DNA of 37,647 nucleotides from Anaerolineaceae bacterium UBA4799 (GCA_002402725.1 DHGL01000026.1:420-38066); one strand, 5' to 3'; positions 1 to 8,872 are shown, counted from the stretch's first letter. Numbers and translations: made by a program. Notes: generated by a model not told the origin, from the sequence alone.

Positions 1-59
1 AATGGGGTTATTCCTGCCGCACTGCTGACCTGGCCGCGATGCTGGGAAAGAAGTTATAG
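1..59 (+). CDS. gap: Glyceraldehyde-3-phosphate dehydrogenase, C-terminal end only
   Basis: The window opens inside a gene whose last residues read (E)WGYSCRTADLAAMLGKKL followed by TAG at 57-59. The WGYS(N/C)R-x2-DLA pattern is the conserved C-terminal helix of phosphorylating GAPDH, the glycolytic enzyme that makes 1,3-bisphosphoglycerate. It lies directly upstream of pgk, which uses that product, so a gap-pgk operon is likely. The rest of the gene is outside the window. The identification rests on about 18 residues plus context, both of which agree well with the family. Confidence 0.8.
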   Translation, partial: WGYSCRTADLAAMLGKKL

Positions 60-105
60 AACTACGACCCCGGCTATTTCTCCCCCGGGAAATCTTGATG
101 ATTAC

Positions 106-139
106 GATGCGCAACTGGTAAACACCCAGGTTGCGCATC
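106..139 (+). promoter_or_regulatory. Intercistronic hairpin between gap and pgk
   Basis: GATGCGCAAC (106-115) pairs perfectly with GTTGCGCATC (130-139), and part of the loop can extend the stem. No T-run follows, so it does not look like an intrinsic terminator. It ends 11 bases before the AGGAGG ribosome binding site of pgk (151-156). A role in mRNA processing or stability is inference. Confidence 0.5.
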
Positions 140-160
140 TTACCATAACCAGGAGGATTA

Positions 161-1339
161 ATGATGTTTGAAAAAAAGACCATTCGGGATATCGATGTAA
201 AAGGCAAGAAGGTTCTGGTCAGGGTGGATTTCAATGTGCCCTTAAAAGAAACCGGCGTGGGTGATGATACCCGTATCAGGGCTGCTCTGCCAACTATTCA
301 GTACCTGCTGGATCGTGGCGCGGCGGTGATTTTGTGCTCGCATCTGGGGCGGCCGAAGGAAGGACCTGAAGCCAAATATTCATTAAAACCTGTAGCGGAG
401 CATCTTTCCGGACTGATTGGGAAACCGGTTAAATTCGCCCCGGATTGCATTGGTCCAGAGGCCAGTGCAGCCGCCAGGGAACTGAAACCCGGAGAAGTGC
501 TGGTACTGGAAAATACACGCTTCCATGCTGAAGAAGAGAAGAATGATTTGGGTATGGCTGAACAGTTGGCCAGCCTGGCTGACCTTTACGTGAATGATGC
601 ATTTGGCACTGCGCACCGCGCACACGCGTCTACTGAAGGCGTCACCCACTTCCTGCCGGGGGTGGCCGGATTCTTGTTGGAAAAAGAAATCAAGTATCTC
701 GGTCAGGCAATTGCCGATCCAAAACAACCGTTTGTGGCGATCATGGGCGGCGCGAAGATCAGCGATAAGATCGGCGTCATCAAGAACCTGCTAAAGAAAG
801 CGGATGCCATCCTCATTGGTGGTGGGATGGCGAATACTTTCTTCAAGGCGCAGGGGTTGGCGATGGCGGACTCGCTGGTCGAGGATGATGCGCTGGAAAT
901 TGCCCGTTCCTTGCTCAACGAAGCTGGCGGCAAAATCCACCTGCCCGTGGATATGGTGCTGGCAGACAAATTTGAGGCAGAAGCCTCGAGCAAGACGTTA
1001 CCGGTTGGGAACGTTCCAGATGGCTGGCGTGTGCTAGATATTGGACCCGAGACGGTTAGAGCCTTCGGCGCGGTCATCAGCACGGCAGGAACTGTGGTTT
1101 GGAACGGGCCGATGGGCGTGTTTGAATTCCCAAAGTTTGCTCTAGGCACATTTGGGGTGGCAAAAGCGGTGGCGGATAGCGCCGCCGTGAGCATTATTGG
1201 CGGCGGTGAATCAGTGGCAGCAATCCAACAATCTGGATTGGCAGAGCAGATAACACACATTTCCACCGGCGGCGGAGCGTCGCTGGAAATGCTGGAGGGG
1301 CTGGAACTACCGGGTGTGGCAGCGTTGCAGGATAAGTAA
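161..1339 (+). CDS. pgk: Phosphoglycerate kinase
   Basis: Transfers phosphate from 1,3-bisphosphoglycerate to ADP in glycolysis; cytosolic and monomeric in bacteria. The 392 residues are the usual bacterial length. Visible family signatures are the N-terminal [10 protein letters not shown] segment, the SHLGRPKG-type substrate loop (HLGRPKE), the GGAKISDKI hinge, and the nucleotide-binding GGGESVAAI near the C terminus. AGGAGG at 151-156 lies 4 bases before the first ATG and 7 before a second ATG at 164, so MFEKKTIRD may be the true start. It follows gap closely and precedes rpsT, which has its own promoter. Confidence 0.97.
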   Translation: MMFEKKTIRDIDVKGKKVLVRVDFNVPLKETGVGDDTRIRAALPTIQYLLDRGAAVILCSHLGRPKEGPEAKYSLKPVAEHLSGLIGKPVKFAPDCIGPEASAAARELKPGEVLVLENTRFHAEEEKNDLGMAEQLASLADLYVNDAFGTAHRAHASTEGVTHFLPGVAGFLLEKEIKYLGQAIADPKQPFVAIMGGAKISDKIGVIKNLLKKADAILIGGGMANTFFKAQGLAMADSLVEDDALEIARSLLNEAGGKIHLPVDMVLADKFEAEASSKTLPVGNVPDGWRVLDIGPETVRAFGAVISTAGTVVWNGPMGVFEFPKFALGTFGVAKAVADSAAVSIIGGGESVAAIQQSGLAEQITHISTGGGASLEMLEGLELPGVAALQDK

Positions 1340-1344
1340 ATTCC

Positions 1345-1408
1345 TCATATCATTCCCACATATCATTCCTCATATCATCTGGACAGAACGCAGGGGATGC
1401 GGTAGAAT
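1345..1408 (+). promoter_or_regulatory. Promoter of rpsT with three upstream CATATCAT repeats
   Basis: TGGACA (1380-1385) and TAGAAT (1403-1408) are separated by exactly 17 bases, a good sigma-70-type match. Immediately upstream, CATATCAT occurs three times (1345-1352, 1359-1366, 1371-1378), spaced 14 and 12 bases apart and ending 1 base before the -35 box. The repeats may be slippage products or binding sites. Confidence 0.6.
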
Positions 1409-1474
1409 TCCTGCGCCACCTGAACAGTGCTTACCCTCGACCCTCGCACTGGCAGTATTTTTTGGAGGAACAAG

Positions 1475-1738
1475 TTGGCTAATATAAAATCTGCAATAAA
1501 ACGCAACAAGCAAAATGAAAAACGAAGACTGCGTAATCGTGTCTATCGCGGTTCTGCGCGCACTTTTGTCGCCCGCGCACGGGTGACATTGGCTGGCCAG
1601 GACCCAAAAGCCGCGGAAGCTGCAACACTGGCAGCTGTAAGCGCTCTTGATAAGGCCGCCCAGAAAGGTGTTATTCATAAGAACAACGCCGCGCGCCGTA
1701 AAAGCAGGTTGATGAAGCGCTTAGCCGCTATAAAGTAA
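1475..1738 (+). CDS. rpsT: 30S ribosomal protein S20
   Basis: Small-subunit protein that binds the 5' domain and helix 44 of 16S rRNA. The 87-residue product is small and very basic, beginning MANIKSAIKRNKQNEKRRLRN, the standard S20 opening, and ending in a Lys/Arg-rich helix. The start is TTG at 1475, chosen because GGAGG (1464-1468) is correctly spaced and the family sequence starts there. An upstream in-frame extension to 1427 has no S20 character. A strong terminator follows, so the gene is probably monocistronic. TTG starts are typical for S20, where poor initiation is linked to autoregulation in E. coli; whether that applies here is unknown. Confidence 0.95.
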   Translation: MANIKSAIKRNKQNEKRRLRNRVYRGSARTFVARARVTLAGQDPKAAEAATLAAVSALDKAAQKGVIHKNNAARRKSRLMKRLAAIK

Positions 1739-1756
1739 GGTCGTTTTTTAGAGAAT

Positions 1757-1792
1757 GAGCGGGAGGTGTTAACCTCTCGCTCTTGCTTTTTA
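1757..1792 (+). terminator. Intrinsic terminator after rpsT
   Basis: GAGCGGGAGGT (1757-1767) pairs with ACCTCTCGCTC (1772-1782) with one G-U pair and a 4-base loop, followed by TTGCTTTTT. Confidence 0.85.
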
Positions 1793-1816
1793 AAATCGAA
1801 GTCGTGTTAACCCCTA

Positions 1817-1825
1817 TGATATAAT
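1817..1825 (+). promoter_or_regulatory. Extended -10 promoter of argS
   Basis: TGATATAAT (1817-1825) is a perfect extended -10 (TG-N-TATAAT). No good -35 hexamer is visible 17 bases upstream, as expected for extended -10 promoters. It lies 31 bases before the argS ATG. Confidence 0.6.
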
Positions 1826-1856
1826 CCATCTGCCTGTTGAGGAATTTGGATAAAAC

Positions 1857-3620
1857 ATGTTTGAGTTAGAACAGAAGCAGGTCGAAGCGCAAATTCAAGC
1901 TTACTGCCAGGAGCAGGGACTGCCAGCACCCGACATAAAATGGGCATGGCTCCCTTTTAATGGGCAGTGGGGAATCAGCACTTCCTTTTTCCAGCTAGCT
2001 GCCGCTTCCTTTGGAGAAACGAAGGGTAACGTTGCGGCGCGCGCTAGTGAAATCGCTGAAAACCTGGCATCTCATCTCGTCGAATCCAGCGGTTTCGAAA
2101 AAATCGAGGCAGTAAAAGGTTACCTCAATCTCTATTTTTCAACATCTGATTACTTTCAGCGCGTAGTTAATTCCGTTTTGAATGAAAAAGGCTATTTCGG
2201 ACACGGAGAACGGCTGCAGCAGCGGGTTATGGTTGAGTTCTCCCATCCGAACACGCACAAGGCTTTTCATGTGGGGCATCTGCGCAGCGCCTTTTTAGGT
2301 GACGTGCTGGCACGCATCCTGGATGCCGCAGGATATGAGGTCGTCAGGGCAAACTACCCGGGTGATATCGGCTTGCATGTAATCAAATGGCTATGGAATT
2401 ACCTGAAGTTTCATAAGGGGGAAAAACCGGACGCAGACATTACCCGCTGGATGGGCTCAATCTATGCGGAAGCGGTGAAACGCCTGGAACAGAACCCTGC
2501 ACTTGAGGAAGAGATCAGGGAAATGTACACTCGCTGGGATAGACGCGACCCGGAAGTGGTGGCGTGTTGGAAGGAGACCAGGCAGTGGTCGCTGGATGGA
2601 TTTAATGAGATGTATGACCAGCTGGGTATTCACTTCGACCACTATTATTTCAATTCCATGTTCGAAGTGCCAGGTAAAGAGATGGTTGATGAACTCCTGG
2701 AAAAGGGAATCGCGGACGACGAGCGCTCTGAAAAAGGCGCTGTGATTGTCAAGATCGATGAGAAACTCGGTTTGAAAGAAGAAAAATACCGCGTGATGGT
2801 GGTGTTACGTTCTGATGGAACGGCATTATATGCCACCGAAGACCTGGCACTGGCAAGACAAAAATTTTTGGATTATCCCGATCTGCAAAAATCATATTAT
2901 GTGGTTGATGTACGGCAATCACTGCATTTTCAACAGGTGTTCAAGACCCTGGAACTTGCCGGGTATGAGTGGGCGACACGCTGCCAACACTTGCCCTATG
3001 AACTGGTCAACTTACCGGGCAATGTAGTGATGGCATCGCGTGAAGGCACGGTAGTTCTCCTGGAGGATCTGATTCGCGAAGCAACAGCGCGGGCGTTGAC
3101 AGTGGTGCAGGAAAAGAACCGCGAACTCTCACCCGAAAAACAGCTTGAAATTGCCCGGGCGGTAGGAATCGGCGCAATTCGGTTTCCCATGCTTTCGCGT
3201 GAGAACAACAAGGTAGTTACTTTTGACTGGGAATCTGCGCTGGATTTCAATGGTCAGGCCGCGCCTTATATTCAATACGCGTACGTCAGGGCGAATAGCA
3301 TTTTGCGTAAAGTGGATAACCAGGTACCGCCGGACCTGGTGCCAGAATATGAACTTACCCAGCAGGAGGTAACGCTGGTTGATCTCATCAGCCGCATGCC
3401 TGAAGAGATTCAAAAAGCTGCCCGTGACCTGAAGCCATTGATCATCACCAATCAGGCGTACGAATTGGCGCGCGCATTTAACGATTTTTATACGCAATGT
3501 CCGGTGCTCATCGCGGATGAACCTGTACGGTCTGCGCGGCTGCGGCTTGTGGCAGCTGCCCGGCAGGCAATCGCTAACAGTCTGGCAATACTGGGCATCA
3601 CAGCCCCACAAGCGATGTGA
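1857..3620 (+). CDS. argS: Arginyl-tRNA synthetase
   Basis: Charges tRNA-Arg with arginine; class I synthetase. The 587 residues match the family length. The sequence shows an N-terminal additional domain (about 1-115), the class I signature as HVGHLRSAF (about residue 138), a degenerate KMSKS-like loop (MASREGTVV), and the C-terminal DALR anticodon-binding domain with FNGQAAPYIQYAYVRANSI. It follows the extended -10 promoter and is 32 bases upstream of the COG2403-type gene, probably co-transcribed with it. Confidence 0.96.
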   Translation: MFELEQKQVEAQIQAYCQEQGLPAPDIKWAWLPFNGQWGISTSFFQLAAASFGETKGNVAARASEIAENLASHLVESSGFEKIEAVKGYLNLYFSTSDYFQRVVNSVLNEKGYFGHGERLQQRVMVEFSHPNTHKAFHVGHLRSAFLGDVLARILDAAGYEVVRANYPGDIGLHVIKWLWNYLKFHKGEKPDADITRWMGSIYAEAVKRLEQNPALEEEIREMYTRWDRRDPEVVACWKETRQWSLDGFNEMYDQLGIHFDHYYFNSMFEVPGKEMVDELLEKGIADDERSEKGAVIVKIDEKLGLKEEKYRVMVVLRSDGTALYATEDLALARQKFLDYPDLQKSYYVVDVRQSLHFQQVFKTLELAGYEWATRCQHLPYELVNLPGNVVMASREGTVVLLEDLIREATARALTVVQEKNRELSPEKQLEIARAVGIGAIRFPMLSRENNKVVTFDWESALDFNGQAAPYIQYAYVRANSILRKVDNQVPPDLVPEYELTQQEVTLVDLISRMPEEIQKAARDLKPLIITNQAYELARAFNDFYTQCPVLIADEPVRSARLRLVAAARQAIANSLAILGITAPQAM

Positions 3621-3652
3621 AAATAATCTATTCACAAAAGGAGTAATATCAA

Positions 3653-4975
3653 ATGTCCCCAATCAAAACCCTTATCATGGGCGCAGCCGGTCGCGATTTT
3701 CACAACTTCAATGTTTTTTATCGTGACAACAAAGATTATGAAGTCGTCGCTTTTACCGCCACACAAATCCCGAACATCGAAGGCCGTAAATACCCGGCTG
3801 AACTGGCTGGTTCACTCTACCCGGCAGGAATTCCTATCTACCCGGAAAGTGAACTGGTGGAACTGATCAGAAAACTAAAAGTAGATCAGGTGGTTTTCGC
3901 GTACAGTGATGTACCGCACGAGGTGGTCATGCACAAAGCTTCCACTGTGCTGGCCGCTGGAGCAGACTTCCGTCTGATGGGAGTTGGAAGCACACAGGTC
4001 AAGTCGGTAAAACCTGTGGTATCCGTTTGCGCAGTACGCACCGGTGCGGGTAAAAGCCAGACGACGCGCCGTGTTTCTCTGATTTTGCGTGATATGGGGT
4101 ACAAGGTTGCTGCCATCAGGCACCCGATGCCCTACGGAGACCTGGTGAAGCAGAAGGTACAGCGTTTTGCTACTTATGCTGACCTGGATAAGCACGATTG
4201 CACCATTGAAGAACGTGAGGAGTACGAGCCTCATATCGACAACGGTGTGATTGTGTACGCCGGTGTGGACTATGAAGCGATTCTACGCGAAGCCGAGAAA
4301 GAAGTTGATATTGTGTTGTGGGATGGTGGGAACAACGATTTCTCGTTTTATAAATCTGACCTTAGTATTGTTGTTGCCGATCCTCACCGGCCGGGACACG
4401 AATACACATACCACCCGGGTGAGACAAATGTACGGTTGGCGGATGTTTTCGTTATCAATAAAGTCGATACCGCGAAACCCGACAAGGTCATCGATGTGCG
4501 CAACACATTGCATGAATTTAACCCGGAGGCTATTATCATTGAAGGCGCTTCACCATTGTTTGTGGATGACCCCGAAGCCATCCGCGGGAAGCGTGTGCTG
4601 GTAGTGGAAGACGGACCGACATTGACCCATGGCGAGATGTCCTACGGCGCGGGTTGGGTGGCCGCCAGACGGTTCGGAGCTGCTGAAATCGTTGACCCGC
4701 GACCTTACGCGGTTGGCACCATCCATGAGACGTACGTTAAGTACCCGAAGACTGGTAACATTCTGCCGGCGATGGGTTATGGCGACAAAATGGTAAAAGA
4801 CCTTGAGGACACGATTAACAAGATGGATGTTGATCTGGTCATTTCAGCCACACCGATCGATCTTAACAGAATCATCAAAGTGAATAAACCGTTACAGCGT
4901 GTGCGTTACGAGCTGCAGGAAATCGGCAAACCAGACCTGAAAGACATATTAATGAGAAAATTCCCCAAGAAGTAG
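3653..4975 (+). CDS. Cyclic 2,3-diphosphoglycerate synthetase-like GTPase (COG2403 type)
   Basis: The 440-residue protein has a Rossmann-like N-terminal part (about 1-120, starting PIKTLIMGAAGRDFHNFN) and a P-loop NTPase domain with Walker A RTGAGKSQT at about 129-137. DIVLWDGGNNDFSFY and a VINKVD motif (G4-like) follow. This arrangement matches the family annotated as cyclic 2,3-diphosphoglycerate synthetase or predicted GTPase. In methanogens the named enzyme makes cyclic 2,3-bisphosphoglycerate, a thermoprotectant; the bacterial members are uncharacterised as far as I know. The SD AAAGGAG is well placed before ATG 3653. The gene sits between argS and obgE, 2.3 kb from pgk. Family assignment is firm; the reaction here is not. 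Confidence 0.8.
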   Translation: MSPIKTLIMGAAGRDFHNFNVFYRDNKDYEVVAFTATQIPNIEGRKYPAELAGSLYPAGIPIYPESELVELIRKLKVDQVVFAYSDVPHEVVMHKASTVLAAGADFRLMGVGSTQVKSVKPVVSVCAVRTGAGKSQTTRRVSLILRDMGYKVAAIRHPMPYGDLVKQKVQRFATYADLDKHDCTIEEREEYEPHIDNGVIVYAGVDYEAILREAEKEVDIVLWDGGNNDFSFYKSDLSIVVADPHRPGHEYTYHPGETNVRLADVFVINKVDTAKPDKVIDVRNTLHEFNPEAIIIEGASPLFVDDPEAIRGKRVLVVEDGPTLTHGEMSYGAGWVAARRFGAAEIVDPRPYAVGTIHETYVKYPKTGNILPAMGYGDKMVKDLEDTINKMDVDLVISATPIDLNRIIKVNKPLQRVRYELQEIGKPDLKDILMRKFPKK

Positions 4976-4984
4976 GCGGAATTT

Positions 4985-5019
4985 TGACAGGCTCAGCGCA
5001 TTTAACGCTGAGCCTGTTA
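4985..5019 (+). promoter_or_regulatory. Perfect hairpin just upstream of the obgE ribosome binding site
   Basis: ACAGGCTCAGCG (4987-4998) pairs perfectly with CGCTGAGCCTGT (5006-5017), extendable by two weaker pairs, with a 7-base loop. There is no T-run, and the obgE SD (AGGAAG, 5021-5026) follows at once. It could be a weak terminator, a processing site or a translational modulator; the sequence does not decide. Confidence 0.55.
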
Positions 5020-5033
5020 CAGGAAGACATCGG

Positions 5034-6293
5034 ATGTTCATCGACGAAGCAAAAATCTATTGCAGGTCAGGCCGCGGCGGGGCGGGCGTGGTGCATTTCC
5101 GGCGTGAAAAGTATGTACCCCGCGGCGGACCGGACGGCGGGGACGGCGGCAGAGGTGGGGATGTAGTATTTCGAGTAAACGAAAAGATGAACACGTTACT
5201 GAAATTCCGCTATCAACGCAAGTTTGTGGCAATGGATGGCGGAAATGGACGCGGCAGCAACATGAGTGGCAAAGGCGCGCCAGACCTGGTGATTCCTGTT
5301 CCACCGGGTACCATTGTTTTTGACCAGGCAACGAACACTCTTCTCGGTGACCTGGTGGAGCCGGGGCAGGAACTGACCGTGTGTAAAGGCGGGAGAGGAG
5401 GCAGGGGGAACCAGCATTTTGCTACCTCACGCAACCAGGCGCCGCGAACCGCTGAAAAAGGAGAACCTCCTGAGGAACGCGAAATCAGGTTGGAGTTGAA
5501 GTTGCTCGCCGATGTGGGAATTGTGGGTGTGCCGAACGCTGGCAAATCCAGCCTGCTGGCAGCGGTCACCAATGCGAAACCGAAAATTGCAGATTATCCC
5601 TTCACAACCATTGAGCCTAACCTGGGGGTTGCACAGCTGGATACCGAAACTGACCTCATCCTGGCAGATATTCCTGGTTTGATAGAAGGCGCCCACCAGG
5701 GAGTTGGTCTCGGAGATGCTTTTCTCAAGCATATTCAGCGCACCCGGGTGTTGATTCATGTGCTGGATGGCAGCGCCGCTGACCCGCTGGCAGATTTCAG
5801 CCAGACAAACCAGGAATTAGCACTTTTTGATTCCGAATTGGCCGAAAAACCGCAGGTAGTGGTCGTGAATAAGGTGGACCTGCCGGGTGTGCAAGAATCT
5901 GCGGAGAAGTTAATCAAGATACTTGGGAAATTGAATTATCCGACTTACGCCATTTCAGCGCTGACACGGGAGAACTTAACCCCGGTGCTCTGGAAGGTGC
6001 ACGATATTCTTATGAACACACCAAAAAAAGAAATTGTACCCGAACTGCCGATCTATAAACCTGGCGAGGACCCACGTGATTTTACGATAGAGCGAGAGGG
6101 TAATGGTTGGCGGGTGCAGGGAGCAGCAATCGAACGCGCGGCGGAGATGACCTATTGGGAGCATTTTGGTTCTGTCAGACGTTTTCAACGCTTGATGGTT
6201 TCTTTGGGAGTGGATAAAGCGCTGCGTGAGCAGGGAATAGAGAATGGCGACACCGTTTACATCCTGGATTATGAACTGGAGTGGCAGGATTAA
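5034..6293 (+). CDS. obgE: GTPase ObgE/CgtA
   Basis: Essential GTPase acting in 50S ribosome assembly and stress control. Three domains are visible in the 419 residues. The glycine-rich Obg fold (1-158) begins MFIDEAKIYCRSGRGGAG and has GGDGGRGGDV. The G domain (about 159-330) has G1 VPNAGKSS, G3 DIPGLIEGA, G4 NKVD and G5 SALT. A C-terminal OCT domain (about 345-419) ends in DTVYILDYELEW. Length and architecture match Gram-positive-type Obg with OCT. It is 1 base from nadD, so the two are translationally coupled. Confidence 0.97.
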   Translation: MFIDEAKIYCRSGRGGAGVVHFRREKYVPRGGPDGGDGGRGGDVVFRVNEKMNTLLKFRYQRKFVAMDGGNGRGSNMSGKGAPDLVIPVPPGTIVFDQATNTLLGDLVEPGQELTVCKGGRGGRGNQHFATSRNQAPRTAEKGEPPEEREIRLELKLLADVGIVGVPNAGKSSLLAAVTNAKPKIADYPFTTIEPNLGVAQLDTETDLILADIPGLIEGAHQGVGLGDAFLKHIQRTRVLIHVLDGSAADPLADFSQTNQELALFDSELAEKPQVVVVNKVDLPGVQESAEKLIKILGKLNYPTYAISALTRENLTPVLWKVHDILMNTPKKEIVPELPIYKPGEDPRDFTIEREGNGWRVQGAAIERAAEMTYWEHFGSVRRFQRLMVSLGVDKALREQGIENGDTVYILDYELEWQD

Positions 6294-6294
6294 C

Positions 6295-6903
6295 ATGACA
6301 TCCTATAAACGCGTTGGCATTTTTGGCGGTACGTTCGATCCACCACATGTTGGGCACCTGATCCTGGCAGAGGAATGCCGTACGCAACTTTCCCTAGACC
6401 TGTTGCTATGGGTGGTGACGGATAACCCTCCACATAAGCGCTACACCAATGTCAGCCCGATCGAAGAGCGCTTTATGCTGGTAGAAAAAGCCATTCATGG
6501 CAACCCATCATTCAAGACCTCGCGTGTGGATATTGATCGGCCGGGTCCTCATTTCGCCATTGATACGGTAAATATCCTTAAAGAGGAATACCCGGGAGCG
6601 GAGATGTATTACCTGATGGGCGGCGACTCGCTGCACGACCTGCCAACCTGGAATAAACCACAGAAATTCATTGAAACGTGTGACGGCATAGGCGTGATGC
6701 GCCGGCACGCTGACCAGGTGGACCTGTCCGCGCTCGAAGAGATATTGCCCGGGATATCCGACAAGGTAAAGATCGTAGAAGCGCCGATTCTCGAAATTTC
6801 CTCCAAACAGATTCGTCAAAGGATCGCTGAAGGCATGGGCTACCGCTATTACCTGCGCGATGCGGTGTACCAGGCGATATGCGAGTTGGGATTGTACCGC
6901 TAG
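6295..6903 (+). CDS. nadD: Nicotinate-nucleotide adenylyltransferase
   Basis: Makes deamido-NAD from nicotinate mononucleotide and ATP, the penultimate step of NAD synthesis. The 202-residue product has the nucleotidyltransferase motif GIFGGTFDPPHVGH at about residues 8-21, the MGGDSL segment, and the C-terminal ISSKQIRQRI motif (SSTxIR type). ATG 6295 is preferred because the family motif follows at the usual distance and the TAA of obgE ends at 6293; the longer in-frame reading from 6244 only overlaps obgE. A bidirectional terminator follows. Confidence 0.95.
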   Translation: MTSYKRVGIFGGTFDPPHVGHLILAEECRTQLSLDLLLWVVTDNPPHKRYTNVSPIEERFMLVEKAIHGNPSFKTSRVDIDRPGPHFAIDTVNILKEEYPGAEMYYLMGGDSLHDLPTWNKPQKFIETCDGIGVMRRHADQVDLSALEEILPGISDKVKIVEAPILEISSKQIRQRIAEGMGYRYYLRDAVYQAICELGLYR

Positions 6904-6918
6904 CAAAACAGATCGTCT

Positions 6919-6958
6919 AAAAACAAGAGCCTTGTTCTTTCGGAACGGGACTCTTTTC
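6919..6958. terminator. Bidirectional terminator between nadD and the toast-rack gene
   Basis: AAGAGCCTTGTTC (6925-6937) can pair with GAACGGGACTCTT (6943-6955) through several G-U pairs and one mismatch. A T-run follows on + (CTCTTTT), and an A-run on the left serves the - strand. It lies between convergent genes. Confidence 0.6.
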
Positions 6959-6966
6959 GTAAGTTC

Positions 6967-7806
6967 TTACTCGTGAACTAATTTAAGGTTGCCCAGAGCC
7001 AGGTTAACACGGATGGAGATCAAAGAGCCAGTTGTTCCTGCCTGATAAATGTTGTTTTCCACTGTCCATGTGCCCGTGAGGTCGGTATTGCTTAACTCGC
7101 TATCAACGGAAATTTGAACACGGGCGTTTTCAGGAATGATAATCGTGACATCGCTGATGCCGCCTTCGATGTCTACTGTGATGTCATTGGTATTAACACC
7201 CGTGAAGTCGAATTTATAACTTCCAGCGCCACAATTGAATTCAAGCCGATCAGCCCGGGCATTACCTAACCCATTCAACTCAACGGTCGATGCGCCGGTC
7301 TGGTAAGTGAATTTATCCATCTCCACGGCATTGGGTTCACTGAAACTGACCTTTGATTTACTGGCACCATCAGCTATCGACAGCCTGGTTATGGCGAGGC
7401 CGCCAAGGTCTAAATTACCTTCATAAGCACCCGCACCAAGATCCAGTTCGATTGGCGTTGCCCCGAGCTTTAAGTCCCATTCATTTCTATATTCATCAAC
7501 TGCAGCAGCATCCCGGTTCTGTTTTATTGTGATACTGTCATCCTTACGGATCAATTGCGGTTCCCAGGTGACAATATTATAGGTAATGGTCCCTTCCATG
7601 AGTTTTTCAGAACCCCCTGAAATATCCAGGCTGCCGGCACCCATTTCTATATTGATCGAGGCTACCTCAGCATCAGAAAATGGCTCCTCATTAATTTCAA
7701 AAATCTGGGTTTCACCCTTTCTCACCCGCGGAATGTCGAAGGAGAATGTGCAGGATGACATCGCAAATACCAGGATGAGGATGATGAGTAAGTTGAATGC
7801 TTTCAT
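6967..7806 (-). CDS. Toast-rack domain lipoprotein
   Basis: The 279-residue protein starts with a lipoprotein signal peptide ending in FAMSSC (lipobox cysteine at about 19), so it is probably anchored outside the membrane. The remainder is beta-rich, with repeated glycine-turn units (IEMGAGSLDISGG, LDLGAGAYEGNLDLGGL, FNCGAGSYKFDF, VDIEGGISDVTIIIP). This is typical of the toast-rack (DUF2154/DUF4097-related) right-handed beta fold also seen in LiaF/LiaG-type envelope proteins. The start has GGAGG properly spaced. It lies 37 bases downstream of the bactofilin-like gene, as the last gene of the sigma factor operon. No enzymatic residues are recognisable; a role in sensing or buffering envelope stress is inference. 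Confidence 0.75.
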   Translation of the reverse strand: MKAFNLLIILILVFAMSSCTFSFDIPRVRKGETQIFEINEEPFSDAEVASINIEMGAGSLDISGGSEKLMEGTITYNIVTWEPQLIRKDDSITIKQNRDAAAVDEYRNEWDLKLGATPIELDLGAGAYEGNLDLGGLAITRLSIADGASKSKVSFSEPNAVEMDKFTYQTGASTVELNGLGNARADRLEFNCGAGSYKFDFTGVNTNDITVDIEGGISDVTIIIPENARVQISVDSELSNTDLTGTWTVENNIYQAGTTGSLISIRVNLALGNLKLVHE

Positions 7807-7843
7807 AGTTTTATGCCTCCAAATTTATGCCAGGGTAATTGTT

Positions 7844-8872
7844 TCACGCGCCGGGGGTTGCAGGCGGTTCGGCGGGAGGAACCTCCGCAACAGGCTGGAT
7901 CACAGCCTCCACTACTTTAGCAGCGTATTTGGTTGAACCAAAGCGGCTGGTGACCACCGCGCCGAGACCCATAACAGAGGCCAGGAACCCCAACACCCAG
8001 CCCACACAGGGGATAACGCCCGCGAACCCAGTTACCAGGCTGAGCAGCAGGGTGCCAATACCGGCAGCGATAGATGGATGCCAGGTGTCCTTAACCACGG
8101 TGGAAAGGCGGTTGCCAATCTCATATCCTATGACGATGTTGCCAAAGACCACTGCCAGACCAAGCGCAACGGCTGCCAATAATGTGACAGGAATCAGGAT
8201 GATGGTGATGGTAAGCAGCACCAAAATAACCGGTGCAACCACCACCGTAAGCAGGCCAATACCACCGGTCACAACCGGTTCTCGCACAAGCGCAGCGGCG
8301 GAGTTCTTAAGATTGAGCGGCAGCAGTAACCCTACCAGCACTGCCAGCACAGCCATTACCAACGACTGAAAGGTGGCGGTGAGAATCTTGTTCAACGGTT
8401 TTGTATTTGATTGGAGCGGGAGTTTTAATCCGTTTTCTTTCAAAAAATTAAAATTGAGAAGTCGAGGAGTTTCTTCTAAAATACTTCCGTTTATACGGGC
8501 TGATGGGGAGCGCGTGAGACTGGCGCCGATCATGGTGAGGCCGCCATTGACCACGGCATTATCCTCAAGGGTGACCACTCCGCCAATTGAAACAATGTCA
8601 CCTTCCACCGCCCCGTTAATGGCCAACGTCCCGCCGATGAGCACGAGGTCGCCATTGACCTTGGAATCCTCGGCGGTGGAGGCAGTTCCGCCGATGATGA
8701 GCAGGCTGCCCTCGAGGGTTTCATTGCTTTGGAGACTGAAGCTATTGCCAATAATCACCTGGTCGCCTGAGATGGTGTTACCCGGTTGGGGGTCTTGTGC
8801 CTGAACAGGCGAGGTGATGAAGGCGAGAAGGAGGAGGATGGTTATCACTAATAAATTGAAGGTCTTTTTCAT
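7844..8872 (-). CDS. Secreted bactofilin-like repeat protein with C-terminal membrane domain
   Basis: The 342 residues have a signal peptide (about 1-25, ending SPVQAQD). A repeat region (about 30-125) follows with period-16-to-18 turns such as GNTISGDQVIIG, GSLLIIGG, GDLVLIGG and GDIVSIGG, a pattern of polymer-forming bactofilin/beta-helix proteins. Three or four hydrophobic segments (about 165-190, 205-255, 275-310) follow, then a proline/alanine-rich tail. Its ATG overlaps the stop of the anti-sigma gene by 4 bases (ATGA). A protein with an external beta-helix on a membrane base fits an envelope-stress regulon. I do not know a studied homologue. Confidence 0.65.
   Translation of the reverse strand: MKKTFNLLVITILLLLAFITSPVQAQDPQPGNTISGDQVIIGNSFSLQSNETLEGSLLIIGGTASTAEDSKVNGDLVLIGGTLAINGAVEGDIVSIGGVVTLEDNAVVNGGLTMIGASLTRSPSARINGSILEETPRLLNFNFLKENGLKLPLQSNTKPLNKILTATFQSLVMAVLAVLVGLLLPLNLKNSAAALVREPVVTGGIGLLTVVVAPVILVLLTITIILIPVTLLAAVALGLAVVFGNIVIGYEIGNRLSTVVKDTWHPSIAAGIGTLLLSLVTGFAGVIPCVGWVLGFLASVMGLGAVVTSRFGSTKYAAKVVEAVIQPVAEVPPAEPPATPGA

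Noticed and set aside
703..1266. 187-residue antisense frame inside pgk
   Set aside because: A shadow of a GC-rich coding gene in the opposite strand; no ribosome binding site and no family pattern.
4985..5019. Factor-independent terminator before obgE
   Set aside because: The stem is perfect but no T-run follows and the obgE ribosome binding site starts at once, so it was listed as a regulatory hairpin.
7839..8369. 176-residue + frame opposite the bactofilin-like gene
   Set aside because: Thr/Ser/Pro-rich shadow translation of a membrane-protein gene with clear family features on the other strand.
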